Part shown: positions 11,444 through 23,640 of the stretch, piece by piece
Layout of the letters: each line of letters starts with the position of its first letter
How positions within the stretch are numbered: position 1 is the stretch's first letter
Origin: Phaseolus vulgaris
Lineage: Eukaryota > Streptophyta > Magnoliopsida > Fabales > Fabaceae
Assembly (NCBI RefSeq): GCF_000499845.2
Contig: NC_023758.2
Coordinates: 3,202,311 to 3,266,310 of the forward strand
DNA length: 64,000 bases
Reading direction: 5' to 3'
Position numbers and translations under genes: made by a program
The notes under the pieces: model-generated
Database searches by the model: none
Seen by the model: only the letters and a program-made list of their open reading frames with translations
What the model was told of the DNA's origin: nothing

Positions 11444-13318
11444 TCAGCCAGCAACTAGGACCAGATTATGATCAAACCCCGCCACGGCCTGTAAAATTTG
11501 AAAACCCTCCAAGGAATCAAGGCAAAATGGCTCCACTTGGTCAGCAGAACTAGCTAATCCAAGTCTGCCACTTTTACCAGAGCCCCACAACCACAATTCC
11601 CCTTTGGACGTGAGAGCAAGGGAGTGTGCACGCCCTGCTGAAACCGAGACAGGGTTTTCCCCATTCAATACATCAATGAAAGAGGGTACTTTTCCATCCC
11701 CGAGCCTCCCAAGCTGAGAACTAAGGTTCCATCCCCATGAAGCAATGTTTGTAGTCCCCACACTACCATCTGATTCACCTAGCTGGCATATTGCCAATGA
11801 ATGTCCAAGCCCTGCTGCAATAAAAATGGGAGGGACGGTCATATCAACGGGCAAAATCCCCAAATCTGCTTCAGCTCGACCCAACTGGCCATACACGTTG
11901 CTCCCACAGCTCAAGAGCACACCGTCACCTGATATAACAACACAATCAAAACTCAAGGTCAAAGCATGCATCTTATAAATTGTTACAAGAAATGAAAGAG
12001 GTGTGTATTGAGAGTTGTGTGTTACTTACGGCAAAGAACCAGAGAATGATCAAGGCCACATGCAATGTCCAGAACATGAACACCATGCAATTCTTCCACC
12101 AAGCGGGGCTCCCATACTATTGGCATGTCATTCTCCTGTTCCATTCCTTGCAAGACTCTCTTTTCAGCATTTTCGAGGTCGGAACTAGAGAGTTGTGAGC
12201 TATTCTGAAACGTGGATTCCAGCAGAGATGTGTCAAAGCGATTACCCATTTTGCCTATCCTACCGTCCGCAGAATAACCCCATCCAAACAACTTGCCATC
12301 AGCAGTACGAGCGAGAGCATGTCCCCATCCAAACGAGACCTGTCCAAATTCAATCATAGAAACAGTGAAGACAACAAAAGTTAAGCCTGTTAAGAATTGA
12401 AGCAGCAGATGAAGTGGAAGAAATACCTTTGAGACGTTTTCTCCAGAAAGCGCTTCAATTTTTGTCGGCAAAAGAGCCTCGGTGATATTTTCACCGAGGC
12501 CAAGTTGACCGCGTTTGGACTTCCCCCACACCCACACCGAACCGTCATCCCCAACGGCAGCGGAAACAACACCCGAAGCAAAAGCAGCGCACACGTTCAC
12601 ATTCTCTAACCCCTTCACTCTCTCTGCCTCATGCCATGATTCTCTACGCAAATACCAGAAAAAACTGCTTCTCAAAAACAACCCAAAAAGACACTGACAC
12701 TGACAACAAATCGTAAAAGCTCTAAAATGTATTAGAGCTTAACCCCAACTTAACTCGAATCTATATATTATATAATTATGAATTATATAAATTGTCAATA
12801 AAAATTTATGTGCATAAATATGTTCCAGATTATTAAATTGTCAGAAATTTAACAAATACATTTGACACTTCACGGATACGTATCTTAAGAGTGTTCTACG
12901 AATGTCCTACGAGTGTCCTACATATCCTAAGAGTGTTCTACGAGATATCGAAGAGAAGTGTAAATTTCATAGCTCTACTTTACTTTACTTACCTAGAGGA
13001 TGGGCCGCGGCCGAGTTGGGCCTCGTTGTTTCGGCCCCAGGCCCAGAGATGGCCGTGAGAAGTGAGGGCCAGGGAGTGGTAGTGTCCGGCGTGGACGCTA
13101 ACGATGTCGGAAGGGAGAGTAGCAACAGGGGTGGGTTCGTATGCGTGGAGTCCCACACCCACCGGAGATCCAACGGCTCCTTGGCTTCCGTCACCGAAAC
13201 ACATCACCGTGCTCATCCATTTCAGCTGGACCCCACTAACCGCTTTCGGTTTCAGCTTCCTCAACAACTCCTGTGATCGCCACATTTCTTTCTCTCTGCC
13301 TTTTCTTGTCCCAAACAC
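11444..13318 (-). CDS. RCC1-repeat (UVR8-like fold) protein
   Basis: Four exons read on the minus strand join in frame: 13318-12993, 12643-12427, 12339-12030 and 11928-11444, giving 445 residues. That length and the repeated GxxHSLAL/V...G.L..WG...xGQLG pattern fit a seven-bladed RCC1 beta-propeller (examples: GHYHSLALTSHGHLWAWG near residue 80, AGRAHSLALTSKGELWLWG in exon 4). RCC1-family proteins act as exchange factors, photoreceptors or organelle splicing factors, so the exact role cannot be given; it is not obviously UVR8, whose C-terminal C27 region I do not see. The first Met was chosen because it leaves a short basic N-terminus, possibly an organelle-targeting peptide. Met12 (MWRSQ) is an alternative. 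It shares a bidirectional promoter with the epimerase gene. Confidence 0.85.
12880..12955. repeat. Short tandem repeat in RCC1 intron 1
   Basis: Imperfect 11-12-base units of the type GTGTCCTACGA / GTGTTCTACGA recur four to five times. It resembles a small fragment of a larger dispersed element. Confidence 0.55.
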
Positions 13319-13481
13319 ATTTCCACTGGATTTCCTTATTCCTTCCTGGGCTCAACATGTTCGGCCCACCATTGGTCATGGGCCGGTTCGGGCTATAAAT
13401 CAATATAATGTGAAATAAAAATGAAAACAAGAATAATAGTAATATTTGTGAGAGAGAGTGAGAGTGAGACGAGGAAAACAA
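13319..13481. promoter_or_regulatory. Bidirectional promoter of RCC1 and epimerase genes
   Basis: Only 163 bases separate the divergent start codons. The interval holds GGCCCA and TGGGCC (site II-like) motifs and an inverted CCAAT box (ATTGG) at about 13355-13385. A CTATAAATC TATA-like element is oriented toward the epimerase, about 85 bases before its start. Confidence 0.65.
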
Positions 13482-16428
13482 ATGGCGATGGTTTCCATGG
13501 CATTCAGTGTCCAAACTCCCACCCTCCCCAACCGCTGCCGATTTAACAGGTTAATCTGAATTCAAATCTGTTTGCAAACATAGAAATTCTTCGGTAGTTT
13601 CAATTTCATAAACTTTGCATCTGGTGAAAGGCGTCGTGGAATGGCGTATGCAAGCTTGAGCAACAAAGCAAGTGCATCTTTGGGTGTGCGACTGACAGAA
13701 GGAGAGGGGAATTTGCCCAAGCTTGTGCTCTCTTCTCCGGCTGGTAGGTGCGTAGTTTTCTACAACCTATTTTCCCTTCACACTCGATGTGTACGCGTTG
13801 AATCAATCTGTGGTGTGTGTGCAGTGAGGTTGAGATATACCTCTTCGGAGGCTGCATTACCTCTTGGAAGGTTCCCAGTGGCAAGGACCTCCTCTTTGTT
13901 CGCCCTGACGCTGTTTTTAACCAGAAGAAACCCATAAGGTTAGGTTCTTCTCGTACAAATCGTTTTCCTCTTTACTTCATATGCTCAATTACTCTTTTAA
14001 GTATCTCTCCAGAGATTGTGGCAATCGTATAGTTTGATTTTTTGCTGTTCTTACTAATTTTGGATCCCGGACACTGATGAATTTCATATTTGGGCAGTGG
14101 AGGCGTTCCGCATTGTTTTCCACAGTTTGGTCCTGGTCCAATTCAGCAGGTATGCGTACTTCTTTAGTCAATTACTCAATGCCATCCTATTTTCTGCAGT
14201 TCATACTTTTTTACGTTATATCTGCTTCATTAAAATGCAAAAAACTGGGAAATAGAGGTAATCTACCTGTCGGTCCTGGGTTATAGGTAACGGTGTGAAT
14301 CGTTGACTTCTATGTTACTCTGGTAAATTTTGCTTCTTTTAGCTAATTAAACTTGCTTCCCTTTAGTAAAATTCCAATTCATGAGTGGTTTATGATTGTA
14401 ATCTCTTCTTTTCCATGTATACCACAATGCTTTAATTTAAAACATTTGCTTGTTGAGTATTCAACAGCATGGGTTTGCACGGAATATGGATTGGACTGTT
14501 GTTGATTCTGAAAGCGCAGAAGGAAATCCTGTTGTAACTCTGGAACTGAAGGATGCTCCTTATAGTCGTGCTATTTGGGATTTCAGCTTCCATGCTTTAT
14601 TCAAGGTTAAGGGCTTTTTTTCTTCACCCACAATTCATCTTTGCAATACTACATATTTAACTTCTCCAAAATGAGGTTTTCACTTTAGAGGATAAACTGT
14701 ACAGTTGAGATTGTAACTTCATAGTTTATTGTGCATATACATGTATTTTACTGCAATTTCAACTGTTGTTTTTTCACTGAACAAGTATAATTGCACTTTA
14801 TCCTCTGAAGTGCACACTGTCACTATAGAAGAGCCACCACAACAGCACTAGGCTACTTGCTCATGTTTGTCATGTTCTACTACCTAATGATGATGGAATG
14901 GTTTGCTTCCTTTTGTGCAGGTCGCACTAAATGCTAAAAGTCTTTCAACCGAGTTAACAGTTAAAAATACAGACAGTAAAGCATTCTCATTTAGTACTGC
15001 CTTGCACACATATTTTCGAGTAAGTGATAAGGGTCTGAATTTTGAATAATCACACCACGGAATAACCTAAATAATGTTTATCTATAACATTTGGTATTGG
15101 GTTTGCTGAAGATCTAAACTGAAACTAAGCATCCAATCCGTTATCAAACATTTATCTTTCAGTGTTACTTAAATCAATTTGATCTAATCTAATGCACAAT
15201 TTTTTAACTCTGACTCCATTGCTTAAACTTGCTGCTTGAACTTGTAGAAATAATCATTTAGTGTTGTCTTGCAGGCTTCTGCTAGTGATGCATCTGTAAA
15301 GGGGTTGCAAGGTTGCAAAACTTTGAACAAAAATCCAGATCCTAAGAGTCCAGTGGAGGGGACGGAAGAGAGGTATGTATGATACTTTTTGTCTGGGATT
15401 CTTCGATAGATATAAAACAGTAATTAATTGCGCTGGGAAAAGAAATGGCAGTTACTGAAGTTTGCTTTCATGTAGTCCAAGGGTTAGATAACAAACTATG
15501 CTAACTGACTTTTAAGCATTTCTAATGAACTTTACCATTCTATACACATATTGACATGCATTATTTTGTTGTGCATACACTTTGTTCTTTATATATGTCA
15601 TCTATTACTTAAAATCCACCTTTATTCATTTTGCCTAAATTTAAAGTAGAAGTCCAAAACATTACATTCATTTATTGACATGTTCCCATTGAGTTTTCAA
15701 TTTTTTTCTCATTCTTAATCTTTATCTATTACACAGGTATATTTTGACTCAATTTAATTCATGTAAAACCAAAATTTCATTCAATAATGTGGAATCATAT
15801 CTTGACATTAAATTTCTTAATTTAGCCTAATAGATAGTAATCTTCATAATGCAGGGATGTGGTCACTTTCCCTGGATTTGTAGATTGTGTTTACCTTGAT
15901 GCTTCCAGTGAGTTGCAACTTGACAATGGTTTGGGTGATCTAATATCTATCAAGAACACAAAGTATGGAATTTTAAACTTCTATTAGTTATTTGGTTTGC
16001 CCAATTCACTTGCTTTACTTCTTTTGCCTCTTACCCATGCAGTTGGTCAGATGCTGTGTTGTGGAATCCTTATCTTCAAATGGAGGCATGTTATAAAGAT
16101 TTTGTTTGTGTCGAAAATGCTAAGGTAATGGCTTAACAAAACATTTTACTAAAGTATCAAAGATATTCTCCGCTTGGCTGTGCATTTTTTTCATGACCAC
16201 AATTTTGCATGATGGCTATTGAATTTAAGTAGAAACCAGTGGCTTTTTGTCATTCCTCCTGAGCATCCTGCAGTAACACAGTATTTTGATTGCTGAAATA
16301 GTTTTAAAGCCTTCCCTATTGATTCTTCTGAATTTTATTTTTACTACTTCTAATTGCTTCAGATTGGAAGTGTCCAGCTAGAGCCAGAACAGACTTGGAC
16401 AGCTGTGCAGCACCTTAGCACAGCTTGA
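13482..16428 (+). CDS. Glucose-6-phosphate 1-epimerase-like (hexose-6-phosphate mutarotase)
   Basis: This protein interconverts alpha and beta anomers of hexose 6-phosphates; the YeaD/HPE branch of the aldose 1-epimerase superfamily. Ten exons join in frame: 13482-13549, 13631-13747, 13825-13938, 14098-14149, 14468-14605, 14921-15019, 15275-15372, 15855-15962, 16043-16124 and 16363-16428, giving 313 residues. Family motifs are visible: GGCITSW, SGGVPHCFPQFGP, QHGFARN, HTYFR with the catalytic-type His, and the late WNP. The first ~45 residues are Ser/Arg-rich and precede the conserved part, so plastid or mitochondrial targeting is possible. From memory the closest Arabidopsis gene is At5g66530, the neighbour of the PPR gene At5g66520, and here too a PPR gene lies next door. 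The 3' ends of the two genes are only 288 bases apart. Confidence 0.9.
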
Positions 16429-16716
16429 ATCGTAAATGTGCTTCTCATCGATTATTTTTTAATTTGATAGGCCAAAAAAATGTATCTGCTGTGTAAATAA
16501 TTTTCTATGCCACGAATTAGTAGGCTAGTGGCGAGGGATAATGTATAAGAGGTAAACCTTGTCTAATCCTCATAACATTATTGTAACAACAAAAAGGAAA
16601 TAATAATCGTCTTCTTTCTATAGGCGCTGGAAAACTACATTTTTCTCATTTTCGTTACTCTCAACAGGCATTGAAAACCATTTTTCAATTTAATTCTCCA
16701 CTCAATTTTTTCCTCA

Positions 16717-18279
16717 TCAGTTAACATATCTATTGGCAAGATGATTAGGCATGTCATATATCTCTTGGATACGTGGGTGGGATCGATCCCCTGCAAAGAA
16801 CTCGTGGACAACCCCATTCAGGGTGATGCTACTGCATCCTGGTTGATTTAGCAGTCCTCTATGTTTGATCTGGCTTCTCACTCTGACTGCTTGGTTCCAT
16901 TCTCCGGCTGCAGCATATATGCTTGCCAAATGAATATACCGGCCACTATGATCAGGGTCCAACTTTATCAGAATTTTGCCAATCACTTTACCAAGCTCAA
17001 AATGGTTGTGCTGTTGGCAAGCATTGAGCAGTGCTCCCCATATTGCAGCAGTTGGCTTTACGGGCATGGACTCTATGAACTTCCTTGCTTCTTTCAACAA
17101 CCCTGCACGACCCAAAAGGTCCACCATGCATCCATAATGCTCCGTAGTGGGTTTAATATTGTAAACAGAACTCATGCTCTCAAACAGGGATTTTCCTTCT
17201 TTAGTTAGTCCTGCATGACTGCATGCAGTCAGAATTGCCGTAAAAGTGATCGAGTTTGGCTTAGTTCCTGCTAGCTGCATTTGGGTAAACCAATCTAGGG
17301 CTTCTCTACCCTTTCCATGGATTGCAAAGCCACTGATTATTGCCGTCCAAGCACAGACACATTTCTTCTCCAACTTACTGAACACTAGTAGGGCCTTTTC
17401 CATTTCACCACATTTAACATACATGTCTATAAGAACACAACCCAAAATTTCATCTATTTTTATTTCGTTTTTTTCAACATAGGTGTGAATCCACTCGCCT
17501 TGCTCCAATGCACCAAGGCCTGCACATGCTGAAAGGGAGCAACTGAGAGTTATACTATCAGGTTTGATGCCTGCAACCAGCATTTGCCGAAGAAGTGACA
17601 AAGCTTCTTTGTGCATGCCTGCCCTAACACCCCCAACAATCATGGTTGTCCAAGAGATGACATTCTTCGCAGGCATCGCTTGAAAAATCTTGTAGGCCAT
17701 GTCTACGTTTCCAAATTTTGTGTACCCATCAATCATTGTGTTCCAAGAAACAACATCCGGTGAGGGAAGCTGATTGAATAGAACGTGTGCAGAATGGATG
17801 TTGCCCGAAATTGCATACGCACGAAGGAGAGAGTTTGCGGCATAAACCTCCGAACCAAAACCCATTTTGATAATGTGAGCGTGGAGTTGCATGGTTTCTT
17901 CAAAGGCTGAGAGAGCAGAACATGCTTTCAGAAGGAAAGGGAAAGTGTAAGAATTGTGAGGCACCGAATTGTGAAGCATTTGATGGTACAAAAGGAGCGC
18001 TGCTTCTGGGTCATTACTATTTGAGTATGCTCTGATCATGGCGTTCCATATGACAGTATTAGGTAAGCTTATTCTGTCAAAAACCATACGAGTGTAGGCT
18101 AAGTTACCCAACTCTATTCTTGCATATGAAGCCAAGAGCCTGCTTACTGTTAAATGGTTCCTGAAGGTGCCTTTTTTAAACAATCGGCCATGAATCTGCA
18201 TCAGTTCTTTTATATTTGAACATCTCTCCAATAAGACCTGGGTCTGCTCCGCATTTGGTGAAAGGAGCAGCATAGTCAC
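16717..18279 (-). CDS. PPR protein, PLS class with E/E+ end, no DYW domain
   Basis: The gene is intronless and encodes 520 residues. PLS-class pentatricopeptide repeats run from about residue 15 to 400 (VVSWNTMIDGYTK, NVISWTTMIVGG, CVCAWTAIISGFAIHG and others). An E motif follows, then an E+-like segment with GCSSITL...HEFFAGDRSHP near residues 480-505. Such proteins bind organelle RNA one base per repeat and direct C-to-U editing. From memory it is closest to At5g66520 (CREF7), a chloroplast editing factor that ends in a full DYW deaminase domain. Here the frame stops about 12 residues after SHP, so the deaminase is absent and editing would need a DYW partner in trans. Weak residual similarity continues in another frame for about 20 codons (to about 16640), which suggests a frameshift origin. 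Met1 and Met3 are both possible starts. Confidence 0.9.
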   Translation of the reverse strand: MTMLLLSPNAEQTQVLLERCSNIKELMQIHGRLFKKGTFRNHLTVSRLLASYARIELGNLAYTRMVFDRISLPNTVIWNAMIRAYSNSNDPEAALLLYHQMLHNSVPHNSYTFPFLLKACSALSAFEETMQLHAHIIKMGFGSEVYAANSLLRAYAISGNIHSAHVLFNQLPSPDVVSWNTMIDGYTKFGNVDMAYKIFQAMPAKNVISWTTMIVGGVRAGMHKEALSLLRQMLVAGIKPDSITLSCSLSACAGLGALEQGEWIHTYVEKNEIKIDEILGCVLIDMYVKCGEMEKALLVFSKLEKKCVCAWTAIISGFAIHGKGREALDWFTQMQLAGTKPNSITFTAILTACSHAGLTKEGKSLFESMSSVYNIKPTTEHYGCMVDLLGRAGLLKEARKFIESMPVKPTAAIWGALLNACQQHNHFELGKVIGKILIKLDPDHSGRYIHLASIYAAAGEWNQAVRVRSQIKHRGLLNQPGCSSITLNGVVHEFFAGDRSHPRIQEIYDMPNHLANRYVN

Positions 18280-18790
18280 CGTTATTGTGCAAAGAAATCA
18301 AACTATCTTCCGAAGAGAAGTCGAAGAAATTTGGAGAGAAAAATTGTGGACATGGCGCAAAATTAGTGGCTATAATTTATTCTCACTAGTTTCGGATAAG
18401 ATATTTGTTAGTAAATGTATAATATCCTGTTTTAGATAGAAAGAGAAAAAAAAAATGCCCTTTGGCTTTTTCCACCTACTTTGTGCCGTTTCATTATTGA
18501 CCAGTTATTACCAGACAGTTTTTGAAAATTACGAATGGAAACGGCTATTTGGCGATATTTTGGCCTCTTACTTTAACTGAAGTACAAATGAAAAACAAAC
18601 TAACTTCGCTAAAGTTTAACCAAATCCAAAAAAGTTACTCGAATATTACTATTAGGTAATTTTTGTTCTCGTGAACAAATTTGAATCAATCAACACAAGA
18701 ACCACTGAACTGTTAAAGGAAATGAAAGTAGAAAGTAGCTAGCTTTACAGTCTCGAAACTTGAAACCACTCTCCTTGCCAATTGCTTTCG
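18280..18790. other. Gap between syntaxin 3' end and PPR promoter
   Basis: This AT-rich interval holds the PPR 5' region (right after 18280) and the syntaxin 3' UTR. No further feature was recognised. Confidence 0.5.
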
Positions 18791-19687
18791 TCAAGAAGAC
18801 AACATTGCAACTATGCATACGAGTAGAATAATCAGCCCCACAGCAAAAGCCCAACAGACCCACTTTCTGTTCTTTTTCTTCATCTGGCTGGCATAGTAGA
18901 GACTATTAGTTCCACCATGGATGAAGTTACCCGCATTAGCCACATTCTCCTCAATGTTATCCACGCTTTCTCCCTGTGTCTCAACCAGAACAGCCATATC
19001 AAGAAAAACCTGGTGAAGCTTATTCAAACTCCTCTGGATATCCATCACTGCCTCATGCCTAACTTGAGTGTCCAATTCTGCATCCGTTTTCCCAGCCAAA
19101 AACTCCACTTTGAGACTCCCAGAAACCATCTTCTCCATGACCTCCTCAGAGGGAACCTCACCCGTTGCTGTGTAGTACCTTCTCTTCAAATCTTCCTTGT
19201 GATCAGATAGAATTTGGTCTCTCAAGGACTGAAAATCATTCATCATTGCCCTAAGCCTGACCCTCAAACCATTTGTGACAGATATTCTGGTCCTGTCAAT
19301 GGGGCTCCCCTCTTTGTACATTTCTGACAAATTATGATTGACCATGTTGGATTTGTCAAGAACCTCAAGCGTTGCCTTGATGATCCGTGCCTTGCGAAGC
19401 ACGGCAACCATGTCAGACTCCATCCGGTCCCTTAGGCCACGAAGAACTTTGGCACTGTGGGTGCACTTTGCCTCTTCATTCAGTTGCTGAAGATCAAATA
19501 AGAGATTGGTAATCTCTTCCATTTCAACCTTGATCGCTTCAACTTCTTGGAAGAACTGAGAGAGGTTGCGGTCTTCTGTGGGTTTGAGTCTCCCTGTCTC
19601 AATGTCAAGATCGTCTTCACGGTCCTTCTTTGCCTGTTTCTTAAGTTCCACATAACTTAGGAACGATTTTGTCATCAAATCATTCAT
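18791..19687 (-). CDS. SYP112: Syntaxin of plants, SYP112-like Qa-SNARE
   Basis: This Qa-SNARE of the plasma membrane/cell plate pairs with partner SNAREs in exocytic fusion. The coding part is one exon of 298 residues, normal for the SYP1 group. It starts MNDLMTKSFLSYVELKKQA, as in SYP112/SYP111. An Habc bundle spans about residues 40-165 and the SNARE helix about 205-265, with the zero-layer glutamine at Q238 (VLVETQG). A C-terminal membrane anchor covers about 275-295. A 3' splice site at 19714-19715 lies 26 bases before the ATG, so the 5' UTR is interrupted by an intron. The frame remains open upstream of the ATG, but those residues do not match the family. From memory it is the counterpart of At2g18260, which neighbours CoaD (At2g18250), as is the case here. 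Confidence 0.92.
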   Translation of the reverse strand: MNDLMTKSFLSYVELKKQAKKDREDDLDIETGRLKPTEDRNLSQFFQEVEAIKVEMEEITNLLFDLQQLNEEAKCTHSAKVLRGLRDRMESDMVAVLRKARIIKATLEVLDKSNMVNHNLSEMYKEGSPIDRTRISVTNGLRVRLRAMMNDFQSLRDQILSDHKEDLKRRYYTATGEVPSEEVMEKMVSGSLKVEFLAGKTDAELDTQVRHEAVMDIQRSLNKLHQVFLDMAVLVETQGESVDNIEENVANAGNFIHGGTNSLYYASQMKKKNRKWVCWAFAVGLIILLVCIVAMLSS

Positions 19688-21502
19688 CTTTGCAAAGTTT
19701 TGCAAAATCCCACCTGCAAAACCCACAGAACAAGATATACAGCAGAGAGAACTGATAAGACACAAAACAAGAAAACGAAACGCTTATAGTTTTTCATGAG
19801 AAGAAAATGAAGCATACCCTTTTGGCCAAATTCAAGAAATGAGTGAAATTTCTCAATGGACGCAAGATTTTGCCGAGAAAAAAAATGCTCCAAGTGACCT
19901 ACATGAAAGAAAAACACAGTTAACGATGGCAAATGACGAGGAAAGCAAGAGATGAGAACCAAAGCATAAAAGAAAAGGAAAGAATGAAACATCAAAAATT
20001 GATTCTTTGTTGTGCCACGCATAGAGAAACGTGGTTCGGGAGAGGTTTTGTTTTACTTGAAAAGGAAAAGTATAATCAGAAAAGAAAAACTCCCCATGCA
20101 ATTTCAGAGTGGTAAGAACAACCCATGCAGTTTCAGAGAAGGGATAAAAGAGTAGAGAGTGATAATGTTGTTACCTTTTTCTTGAGTGCTAATGATCCCT
20201 CGTTAAACAAATTAGTGAGAAGATAACGAAAATTAGAGATTTTGAGTCAGATATCTTCTCAAAACTACAATTTGAATTCCTTTTAGTTCGAAAAAACATC
20301 CCTTGGATATGTGGAACGAAGAAAAACGGTAACTCTTCAAATAAACACTGCATTAATCATTCATTAGATATCAATCTATACTATTATACAAAGATAATTA
20401 GTCAGTTTATTTGATGTTATCTTTTAATGGGACAATTTTACCTTTAATAAACAAAAAATACTTTATTTATTTATTTAATAAAATAAATAATTTAATATTT
20501 TTCTTTATTTCAAAATAACTAAATAATTTCTTATATAACTTTTTAATATTATTTTTCAAAATTATATAAAATTCGCTTTTTTTTCTTAACTTTCAGACTA
20601 TAATTTCATAGACTAAATTTATCATTTATTCATTTGTTAACTATAAATATTTGAGTAGAAAGTTGAAACTCGAAAGAAGAAGAAAGATGAAAAGCCACAA
20701 TCTTAGAAAAATTGTTCGAAAACAGTGATTTTGACTAAAGGCGAAGCATAATTAAGAATATTCATGGGTTAGTTTGGTTTGTTTTGGGAAAGAAAAAAGA
20801 ATCTAAATCAATTTAAATAGTTACTCAAATTATTCTTCATAAAAAAACGTGTTAGTTTGTTTTTTAAAATAATAAAAACAAAATACAAATATAATATTAT
20901 AATAAAATAATAATATAGAATTGCAATTTAAATCTAATAGAAAAAGTGATGGTTAACTTTTCATGTTTTAATTTTTTATATTTTTAAAAATTAAAGGAGT
21001 TCAAATTAATTTCTTAAAAGAGAATCCTTTTAGTCAAACAAGAATGTATTGTGCATATGAATGTGAGATTAACATAAAATAGGATAAGAGAAAAGATTAA
21101 ACCATCACTGTATCCATGAAAAATTAATCAGAAAAGTCTTTTTAAGATATTTTTTATTTTTATTTAAATTTATTATATAATATATTCATGTGACTGTATC
21201 CAATGAAGAACACCGGTTACAGTAAAATAAAACATTTGGTTTTATTAGAGAAAGTATAAATATAAATACAAATACAACACATTTCTATTAACAAAACAGT
21301 AGTGTTTGTGTTGCTGTCGGTTAAAGAAAAAAAGATGCATCATTACAACATTTTTCTGAAAGAATGTGACTTTCCTCCTTTCAAACTTAGAAAGAGTGTC
21401 ATAACATGCATATCAGTTGCTTCAATGAACATCTTAAACTCATCTTTCAAGAATCTTTGAACAAATATTTTAATAGAAAAAAATTAAACCAATTTTTTGT
21501 AA
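19688..21502. other. Syntaxin 5' UTR and AT-rich intergenic region
   Basis: About 500 bases upstream of the syntaxin ATG are likely 5' UTR exon(s) and intron. The rest (20330-21500) is AT-rich with no reading frame of note, up to the CoaD 3' end. Confidence 0.5.
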
Positions 21503-23640
21503 CTACGTCTGCGATATCGTGTTTTGATGTTTCTCCTTTTCAGCCTTTTCAGCCTCAATCTTCCGTAGTATCGATGAACTCAGCTTAATTTCACCTGATC
21601 CTCCAGAAAGCAAATCCACAACTTCAATCTGCATATGATCCAGGAAAATAATTCCTTATATGTCACTAAATTTTTCGAAAATAGAAGAATTTTCTTAACT
21701 ATTTTTATGTCAGAAACAATAAGCAACCACATAAACAATAAATTGAGACCTTCAACTGTGAAAGGCCTCTTTCAGCTCTTTTTCTGTTTATTGCCAATCC
21801 TCCCGGTAATGTCTCTTTGCTGTAAAGTAGCCAAATCCAGTTCGTAATGAAATAACTCCAAGACACTTTTAAAAATGAACATGTATAAAGTTGTGTTCAA
21901 TTGTTTTTAATGCAATCAGAATTGAAGAGAGAAATAAAAAATCACAACAATGGACCATGGGATAAAAGAGAACACCCAGTTATGTTTTCTACCTAAACAA
22001 GGCTTTAATTATCATGATCATTGAGATCAGAAACCAGCCAATGGGAATGAGATACTTGATCAGAACATGGAAGATACTTTTTATAACCTGTCTATGGATA
22101 TACATAAACTAATATGGCTACACAGGAACAGTCTTAACACTAACCTTACAATCACAACCTCCAAATTTTCATCTACAATGGAAGGGCCAAACGGATCTGT
22201 GATTGGTACAGCTTGCACTTCTAAATCTGGCTTGATAGACTGCATGTTAGTTCAAACAAATATCAATAAAAATTTATTAAGAAAAAATGCACTTTTCATA
22301 TAAATTCTGCTAGAAGAAACACTAAGCATCTGATGGAACAGTGTGTAGATTCCTATATCATTATTGTCACATTCACACACAACCCACGAACTAACTATTC
22401 CAGAAGACATCAACTGTTAGATGAAGAAACGAGAAAACTTCTATACTATATCTCTAACACATATAACCAGCAATACAAAACTGTATAAAACCATGCAAAC
22501 TCTTGTATGCAACTTGAAAAAGATATGTTACTGCGGAAACAGATGTAAAAATGCTGCCCCTCTTGTTCTACATTGACATGCAAAATGAAAAGCTTATTGT
22601 ATTCTGACCAACATTAATGCCTGTCAATTTTGTTTTTCTTCTTTAAAGAACAAAACACAGGAAACTCAATTCATGAATAAATAACAAGGAACACTTTAAT
22701 TGTCTGTACTCGTACTCATACCTTTATGAAATTTTTGACATTATTTATCCTTTCTTCAACTGGCTGTATCAGTTCAGCAAACTACAAAAGAGCACAAGGA
22801 TTAAAACAGACTCCTTTGTGTGTAAAAATCCAAGCCACGGGGTTGTCGGACAGAAATAAAGTGATTTTCACCATATGGTTAAAAATTTCAATTAACAAGA
22901 TCAAATAGCACAAGACCTTAATTTAGCTAGCTGGTACCATTTTCCAAATATAATCTTTATATAAAAAAAATTAATCACTGAATTTCAAGAGCAGAACATT
23001 TCAAAGCACTCAATAACTTTCCCTGTTTAAGGGCTAAATTCAGTTAATCTGTTGGAAATTTTGAACACTGACTGCTACCTACTCCTATAAATAATTTGAA
23101 CAGTCAAAATTGAAATTAATTAACATAGAATTCTATAGAGTTCAACAATTCAAGAAAAGACTGAGAAAAACAACCAAATTCTATAACCAAAGCAACGACA
23201 TAACGATATGGTTGGACTGTAAAACGAATTGCGTTTTGCAGTTTCAGTTGAAAACCTAAAACTGTAGAAGCAATATAATTGGTGAGAGGTTGTGTGCAAA
23301 TATAATTTTGCAGAAATAAACAAAAATAAGAAACAATTCAAAAAGTACCAGCTTTTTTGCCAACATAGGACCGTCGCAAACTCCAATTACAATCCGGCAC
23401 TTTGCCACTTCCGCAGAAGCCTGCACACAAGTTTCAAACTTTCATATTTTTTTATCTAAATAAAAAATAAAATAAAATAAAATAAAAGAATATAGTCAAG
23501 AGAGAGACGGTGAGAAAGAGGCGGTGGCCGTCGTGCAATCGGTCAAAGGTGCCACCGATAACGACGGCGCGGTAGGTGTTGGGCGGAGAGAGAGAAGGAA
23601 GCACCATGAGCATAGGGTCATGGTCATCGTGAACCGCCAT
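21503..23640 (-). CDS. COAD: Phosphopantetheine adenylyltransferase (CoaD)
   Basis: This enzyme transfers AMP from ATP to 4'-phosphopantetheine, giving dephospho-CoA, the penultimate step of CoA synthesis; in plants it is probably cytosolic. Six minus-strand exons join in frame: 23640-23509, 23420-23349, 22781-22722, 22239-22145, 21819-21750 and 21628-21503, giving 184 residues, close to the Arabidopsis enzyme. The nucleotidyltransferase signature [15 protein letters not shown] holds the HxGH motif at residues 36-39. Further conserved parts are [20 protein letters not shown], and [19 protein letters not shown] before a Lys/Glu-rich tail. The donor after exon 1 (ACC|GTCTCT) is weak but keeps the frame and the family alignment. 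None of the exons is long enough to show as a sizeable open frame except the first. Confidence 0.92.

Noticed and set aside
16861..17482. Plus-strand frames over the PPR gene
   Set aside because: Antisense of an intronless coding sequence with clear PPR repeats.
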